Shown here in pieces: positions 58,126 to 64,000 of a stretch of DNA of 64,000 nt. The position numbers were made by a program, and so were the translations under genes. Each line of letters begins with the position of its first letter. The first letter of the stretch is position 1. The notes under the pieces were generated by a model. That model searched no databases, was not told the DNA's origin, and saw only the letters and a program-made list of their open reading frames with translations. The stretch lies in contig NC_057763.1 in the NCBI RefSeq assembly GCF_010389155.1, forward strand, positions 10,416,649 through 10,480,648, read 5' to 3'. The stretch comes from Erigeron canadensis (taxonomy: Eukaryota > Streptophyta > Magnoliopsida > Asterales > Asteraceae).

Positions 58126-58234
58126 CCATACTTAGAATTTTTTTTCAGTTTTAACAATTTTTTTCCCGAAACCCTAATTTCTTGTGTGGTGTGACAAAGT
58201 GCTTTATATAGTCATATATTTGCAATATATTTGA

Positions 58235-58480
58235 AATACGAGGAATTGAACGCCTTTGTGTACTTCCATGCTATTCTCATGTATCTTGTACTTATATGAT
58301 TATATCTTATTTTCAAAGTTATATATATTTCTATATATAAAAATACGAGGAATTGAACGCCTTTGTGTACCTCCTTACTATGTTTATATATGGAAATATG
58401 TATCTAACTATTCTGTGTTTATTTTCTCATGTCAAATTATTTGTATGGAATACACTGAGTTGATCGCCATTGTGAACCTC
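58235..58480. repeat. Three-copy tandem repeat before ORF2
   Basis: AATACGAGGAATTGAACGCC recurs at 58235 and 58343, and a diverged GAATACACTGAGTTGATCGCC lies at 58447. Spacing is about 105 bp. The upstream extension of the ORF2 frame runs through it, but the peptide there is hydrophobic and low-complexity, so I take 58592 as the real start. Confidence 0.7.
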
Positions 58481-58591
58481 TTTGAGTTTTATATAAATAA
58501 TTTGTATGAAACTTGTTATTTGCTTTTCAAACATTGTTTTATGTGTGAGTTAATCTTGTTATTTCATAAATCAGAAAATCAAAAAATAAAA

Positions 58592-61500
58592 ATGGATCAT
58601 CAAGAAGAAATTCATCAAGATGAAGAGATTGCCTTAAATGAAACAATTGAAGAAATCCTCATTGTTGGCAACTCATCTAAAATGAAGAACAATAGAGCTC
58701 TTTCAGATCCATTCACTGCTCCGGGATTCCCAATTGTCCCGAGAATTCTTCATAATCATCCATTGTCATATGCTCTTACTGTTGAAAGAGAATTAGCAGA
58801 AGTTTATCTATATCAGATATGGAGAACCATAAGCTTTGTTCAACCACAAGATCCATCAAGTTCAAGAACCAAGCCAAAACATAAATCTCCAGAACTTCAC
58901 CGACAAGGCTTCTTTCAATATCAACTTAATTCTGGAGATAGAATATACGATTTTGAGTTCAACCTTGATGATTTCAGAAGACTTTTGAGACTTCCTGAAG
59001 CTAATTCTAATAATCATGCTAATTTTGATGAATTTGAGTCAAATGATATCATGTTTGCTCCCTTGATATCACTTGGGTATGAAGGTCCATTGACAAAGAC
59101 TAAAGATTTCAAGCTGAAAAACCTTCCCAAGATCTGGTACTATGTATACTCCATCCTAAGCAACTGCTTGACACCATACAACAGAGGAATGGATAATTTG
59201 ACTCAACCAATGTTGCATATCTTTTATGGAGTTGTCTTTGATAGACATTATGATATTGCTCAACTTCTGTGGGACCAGCTGATTATATTGGTTAATGGCA
59301 AGATCTCGGCTCCCAAGAAGTACATTCCATTCATTAGATTTCTGACAACAATTGTTCATGGAGCTGTCAGACTTGAGAAGAGCATCCCAAGACTCCTTAA
59401 TAGTACAAAAGTTGAACTTCAACAATATAAGTATGTTAGAGATTCTGGCATGGCATCTTATGCTTACTTGATTCCATCACATCTGTTGGATTTAGTTTCC
59501 GAAAATCATGTGGATTACCAAGCTTATCTGGACTGGATTAGAACAACTCTGGGACCGGCAAGCCTCCCGGTTCCTGCCCAAGTTGTGCATAGGACACCAA
59601 GTGAGGGGTCAAAGAGAAAAAGAAAAGAGCGTGAGGGTGTATCCAGTTCCAGTGAGCCTAAAAGAAGAAAGATTGTGAAAGGCCAAAAGTTTGAGTTAAG
59701 ATTAAGGAAACAAATGTTTCAGAGAAAGAAGAAGGGGAGCTTGTCAAAGAAATTGAAGAGAAAAGCTCCTGCTGAACCTTCTTCGCCTGCATCTTCTGTG
59801 GAGACAGTTTCTATTGCTGGGTCTCCAAAGCCGATTAGATCTCCACCACCAAACACATCCACTTTGAGATCATCTTCACCCAAAACTCCGTCACCTTAGA
59901 GATCATCAACTTCATCATCATCACCATCTTCACCAAAATCACCTCAAACACCACAAATGCCTATTCATCAATCTTCACCACTTCCTGAATTTACATCACC
60001 TATACAACCAACTATGGAACCATCACAATCTCAAACCGTCATATCTCAAATTCCTTCATCCTCATCATTCCCTCGATCACCTCACCCAACTTATTTTCAA
60101 GGAATAATGAAATCAATTCTTGTTAACATTCGCAAAAACTTTAAGAGATCAAGATTTGAATATGATCGTTTTCAAACCACTGCACCAGAAGATGCACATG
60201 ACTCTAGTGATAATGAGTCAGATTATGAGAATGCCAATAAATTTGCTGATGATGTCATGGACATCCCGGAGGGACAAGGTGGACATGAGGGAGGAGTTGA
60301 AATACCGGAGAGGTTGAGAGGTCAGGGCTAGGAGAAAGGCAAAAAGAAAATGTTGGCCTCCATTTAGTTCAAAACATCTATCAACGTCGGGTTCGCCCTA
60401 GGATAGAAGTCGAGAGCTCCCAACTCTCGCAAGGTCAAACCTCCGCTAGCCATTCGGAAGTCTCTCAACAGACTGACGTCTCATTAATACACGAGCAAAA
60501 TCCACGTACTCCATTCCATTCTCCTTCAGAGTCTGTGAATGTTGAAACACAAGAGACATCTGCTCCTCTCTTGGACTTCATTTCTGCACAATTGTCTAGT
60601 ACCCCACTGAGGACACCTTTTGCACCAATTGTGATCCCATATGCACATCTAGGTGATGTTGCCAGAAGAAACATAGAGAGATCGGCTATTGTGCCCTCTC
60701 GAGGATTGTTTGGAAGTCCTTCCATTGCTAACGTCACGCCAGCTTTGAACGAAGGCGCCTTAGTGGCTAGATTGGCTGTACGACAGTATGAGTTCCTTAG
60801 AACTCAATCTGTTGTGTCAGCTCTTCATGCCTTAGGCATAACGGCAAGTCTAAGTGATTCCGGAGTTATTCACCTCCATTTCCCACAAGATTCTAGTTGC
60901 AAAGCGGAATCATCAACTGTTGTTCATACTTTTGAACAAACAGGAAATCCTGAGATAATAATGATGTCTTCGGGTCACTCGGTAGACTCACTTGAGACTA
61001 CTAAAGTGCCAGATTCTGTTATTCCTCTTCCACTTGAAGCTCAAATGTTGGTATCTTAGTTAGTTGAAGGAATTGAGGAGGGTCAGTGAAGTGAACTCCT
61101 CGTGACAAGAAATGTGATTACCGGAAAACTCCCAGCCACCGATACAAGTTCACCATCACCAAGATTGCGTACTGGTGGTGCTTTAATCATTCGTAATCCA
61201 GTAGCATCTTCATTGTCTCCTCGTCAAATTACACCATCTCCATCAATTCATAGAACAACAACATTGCAAACAATACCAACAACTCCATCAAGTCAAACAA
61301 CAACACCCATTACAACTTCACCAATTCAAACAACCACAATAATTTCAACAATTCCACCAATAACTACAACAACACCAATCAATCAATCATTCCCCAATCC
61401 AAGTTCACCGCATCATTCTTCCAGTTCTTCTTCCGAATCTTCTGAGTCTGAGTACTTGAGTGATTATTCTCCAAACAGAATTGCCACAAGTGGTTTATCA

Positions 61501-63393
61501 ACCGACACTCTAATTCTTTCTCTCATGCATCGGTTAAGATCAGAAGAACCACATCTCACTTCCCACAAAAGATCAATCTTTCAATCACTTCTTGCTTATT
61601 TGTCACATCAAGAAACTCAACAAGCAAAGCAAGCTAAAGTAGAAGCACTTCAGAAACGAGTTCGTGAGCTTGACCAACAATGTAGACTGGCCGATATCTC
61701 CAGAAGTCGGGATGATCAAGATTCTGATGATCAACCCGAGGGGGAGAATATAAGAGATATTGGAGAGGGTCATGAAACACAAGGACAAGATGGTCAAGAA
61801 CCTAATCTACAAAATGTGAATCAAGATCAAACTAATCAAGATCAAACTAAAGCTCAAGCTTCTACATCTCATGTTAATGAATCGGATTCAGATGATCTAC
61901 CCCAACTTGATGTTCTACCTCCACTTGTTCAAGATATTTTTCATTATTACTCCACAACTTCTGACGAATCAAGTGATCATGATCCATTTCAAGCAGAAGA
62001 AAGTGAGTTTGAGTCATCTGATTCAAGTGATCCTGATAATGCTCCAACAAATGTACAATCTCAACCAGAAACATATGGGAAAAACATCTTTGAAGAGATT
62101 GTCTATCATTTGAGAAATCCAGAGAATCTTGAAACTCCGAGTGAGCTTGCACAAGGAGTCATACATCCAAGAATCTCAAGCAAAAGGATATGGCAGATCA
62201 ATGAAGGGTATTTTGTTGAAAACTATGAGCAAATTCTTGATTTAAGTACAAAACCCGATGATATTGTGTGCAGAGCTAGATATCTTGAAGAAAGAGCTTT
62301 CCAGATCTTCTGCACATCAGATGAAAGATTGAATATGACTTTGAATCGGTTGAGAGCATTCTTTATATTCCATTGTAATGATCAAAGAGACAAGTACATA
62401 GAGTTGATGAATGCTGTAAGTTCTGTGAGAGAAGAATGGTGGTATAGGCAGCTTGAAAGACCAATCACAAGAGTGCTAGAGTTGTTTGTTCCTTTGATGT
62501 CTCACAATATGAGACTTGTTCGATTCAAAGTTCGCAGAGCAGATGGTTGTATGTACATGGTTCAAGAAGAATCCTTTCAACATTTAAAGATCTCAGACAT
62601 TCTGTTCCTTTACAAACAATATGCTTATCTGATAATCAAGACTCCCGACCAACTCCAAGCATATGAAGCATTGAAAAGCCATTTACAAGCTGTGATTAGA
62701 TTTTATGAGTTCAATGATTTTCAAATTGGTTTGGAGAGAAGAACCAGAAGAATCAATCTCACAAGACCAAATCAAAGAGCTGGGGGTTATGAGCTTGATT
62801 CATATTAGATTGGTGATACAATTGAAGACTTAGATGGATTCGTCTTCATTAATCGTTTAAAGAGAAAGATCTTCATTCGTGCTTTAGATTTCCCTAAGTA
62901 TTCTGATGGTACTTTGAACTACTGCTTGTCCATTTTGAATGTATTGGATGAAGATGCTGGAAATGAGGAAGAGGATCACATCAAGTTGCAGAGGAGAAAT
63001 CATATTAGACGTATTAAAGCTGTTCTTGAAATACGTCAAAGAGTAAGAGATCTTATTGTTGAAAGGACTCCAAAAGCTCAAGAAGGAGTAAGGCATACCG
63101 AGACTGGCTCATGGGTTCTTTGGAATCCTAGTCACAAGCATGGTCCTTACAACATTCCTCCAATGAAGTTCCAAGATAATATCCGATTGCCAGATGATCG
63201 TCCTGAAGGTGATAATTGGCATTTCATTCCTAAGAAATATTGGAAAGACACTTGGAGTACTTACAAGAAAAGAGCTTTCTGGGGTTCTAAGATTGATAAG
63301 CCATCAACATCAACTGCTGCACAAAGTTATAAGAAGAAAAAGTACAGGAAAAGAAGAGCAAGCATGAGAAGAAGACATCAAAAGAAGAAGTAA
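58592..63393 (+). pseudogene. Element C ORF2: env-like protein, about 1600 codons
   Basis: I chose the ATG at 58592 (MDHQEEIHQDEEIALNE), after an A-rich leader. Frame 2 runs to about 60330 with one stop (59897). A frameshift at 60250-60340 moves it to frame 1, which runs to 63393 with stops at 61057, 61087 and 62806. Residues 40-320 form a globular domain (RELAEVYLYQIWRTISFV; PKIWYYVYSILSNCL; MLHIFYGVVFDRHYDIAQLL; KKYIPFIRFLTTIVHGAVRL). Next come a nuclear-signal-like basic tract (KRKRKEREG; EPKRRKIVK), Ser/Thr/Pro-rich linkers and a second globular domain (RVLELFVPLMSHNMRLVRFK; DGCMYMVQEESFQHLKISD). The end is very basic (KKKKYRKRRASMRRR). The second domain resembles the B env-like C-terminus. 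No obvious signal peptide or membrane helix is seen. Function unknown. Confidence 0.8.
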
Positions 63394-63419
63394 TGGACAA
63401 TCGAGCTTACAACCAAGCA

Positions 63420-63432
63420 CTAAGGGGGAGAA
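63420..63432 (+). other. Polypurine tract of element C
   Basis: CTAAGGGGGAGAA immediately precedes the 3' LTR. Confidence 0.9.
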
Positions 63433-63720
63433 TGTTAGAGATACAAAAATAGTGCTTAGTTGTATTTATCTTTATGAACTTTATGTAACAGCTATAAGGT
63501 TGAGGGGGAGCTTTTGTAAGTTTCCATAGAGTATATAAACCCCTCATATCTTCCTTTTCATGTATGAACTTGTAACCAGAACACATTCACATGATTTGAA
63601 TGAAATCATCTTCCCACACACGCATACCTTTCTCTCTCAAGAACACACACTTACACACACTAACCACCATTGTTGAACACCTATCTTCCACATGAAAACA
63701 CGAGTAACTACACATTTATC
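63433..63720 (+). repeat. 3' LTR of element C
   Basis: 288 bp starting TGTTAGAGATACAAAAATAG and ending CACATTTATC, followed by ATATAAAATG of the D integrase. If the next A is counted, the LTR ends in CA and the duplication is TATA. If not, it is GTATA/ATATA with one change. Confidence 0.92.
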
Positions 63721-64000
63721 ATATAAAATGTGCTGACTTGGTCAGTCGATCTACAACAACCCATATCGCATCCTTACCACTATTAGTTCTAGGTAACTTG
63801 ATGACAAAGTCAATGCTAATACTTTCCCATTTCCATTTGGGAATCTCTGGTTGCCTCAACAGACCTCCCGGTTTCTTGTGTTCTACTTTAACCTTCAGAC
63901 ATGTTATCGCAAGTCTTTATACTTTCCCAGGTAAACACTTGCTCACATAAATCGCCACATCATTTTTCATTCCTGGCCACCAAAATAGGTCTCGCAAGTC
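63721..64000 (-). pseudogene. Gypsy D integrase, N-terminal part, cut by window edge
   Basis: On the minus strand: DLFWWPGMKNDVAIYV (zinc-binding end), a damaged CxxC region with a stop, VEHKKPGGLLRQPEIPKWKW, then ESISIDFVIKLPRTNSGKD and IWVVVDRLTKSAHF, the start of the core with its first aspartate. It then meets element C. The frame resumes with IPIRED at 52471, so one gene is split by C. RT, RNase H, gag and the 5' LTR of D are right of the window. Confidence 0.9.

Larger units (their letters stand above)
56369..58591 (+). promoter_or_regulatory. Internal non-coding region with promoter-like part and second leader
   Basis: A polypurine motif TTTGAGGGGGAGAAAAAG lies at 56607-56624. At 56735-56860 there is plant-promoter-like sequence (AAGCCCAAG, AAGCCCATTT, then CTTGGTATACAAGG) followed by a CT-rich stretch. 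At 57410-58125 there are nine palindromes of the GACGATCTT..AAGATCGTC type and the block homologous to 53330-53430. At 58235-58480 a roughly 105-bp unit containing GGAATTGAACGCCTTTGTG occurs three times, the last copy diverged. ORF2 starts after an A-rich stretch. No significant ORF lies here. Confidence 0.65.
52472..63720 (+). mobile_element. Element C: large pol-less LTR retrotransposon with gag-like and env-like ORFs
   Basis: LTRs 52472-52758 and 63433-63720, PBS at 52762, PPT at 63420. The flanks are GTATA (left) and ATATA (right); the host integrase frame of D reads on when C is skipped. Inside are a leader, ORF1 (53738-56368), 2.2 kb of non-coding DNA and ORF2 (58592-63393). I searched all frames shown for D-S-G, HHCC, DDE, YxDD and RNase H motifs and found none. 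The element is therefore non-autonomous, yet it keeps long, nearly open ORFs related to Sire-lineage gag linker and env-like proteins. A helper Copia must have supplied pol. Confidence 0.88.

Noticed and set aside
1..64000. Host protein-coding gene
   Set aside because: Every long ORF could be assigned to a transposable element or a repeat by motif or position.

Overview
This window looks like plant (eudicot) nuclear heterochromatin made almost entirely of transposable elements. I find no host gene, rRNA or tRNA gene. Evidence for a plant is plant-type Ty1/Copia and Ty3/Gypsy elements, tRNA-iMet-type primer binding sites, a plant mariner-like transposase and a tRNA-derived SINE. Two Copia elements of Sire-lineage type carry a third, env-like ORF after pol. 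The long gag linkers and env-like proteins remind me of Asteraceae repeats, but the family assignment is inference.

Layout, left to right. (1) 1-3893: minus-strand Ty3/Gypsy element 'G', cut by the window edge, with 5' LTR, PBS, gag-protease and RT-RNase H-integrase remnants. (2) 3894-5174: spacer holding a 247-bp Helitron-like element and a 203-bp MITE. (3) 5175-18383: plus-strand Copia 'F' with 472-bp LTRs. It is swollen by two solo LTRs, a 4.3-kb one (6176-10430) and a 2.6-kb one (11539-14100), each with target-site duplications. (4) 18384-20937: spacer with a second Helitron-like copy and a SINE flanked by a 16-bp duplication. (5) 20938-49299: a mariner-like transposase gene split by the minus-strand Copia 'A' (21787-48638, TSD TATCC on both sides). 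A holds Copia 'B' (24059-38208), whose 5' LTR was hit by Gypsy-type element 'H' (38209 to about 42440, 4-kb LTR). A's own 5' LTR carries a 498-bp solo LTR. A later deletion near 42.4 kb removed the far sides of H and B and part of A. (6) 49316-64000: minus-strand chromovirus-like Gypsy 'D', whose integrase gene is split by element 'C' (52472-63720).

Element C is the most unusual object. It is an 11.2-kb LTR element with LTRs, PBS and PPT but no protease, integrase, RT or RNase H. It has two very long ORFs: a gag-N-terminal/coiled-coil protein (ORF1, 877 codons, interrupted only by in-frame stops) and an env-like protein (ORF2, about 1600 codons). Each ORF is preceded by a leader rich in the same palindrome (core GACGATCTT..AAGATCGTC). 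The two leaders also share a block with a small hairpin that shows a compensatory base-pair change. A plausible reading is a non-autonomous Sire-type element whose gag and env-like mRNAs have separate but related leaders, mobilised in trans by a pol-bearing relative.

Coding regions in all elements carry stops or frameshifts, so they are listed as pseudogenes. All homology calls were made by reading motifs without a database search. Element names (A-H) are local labels.
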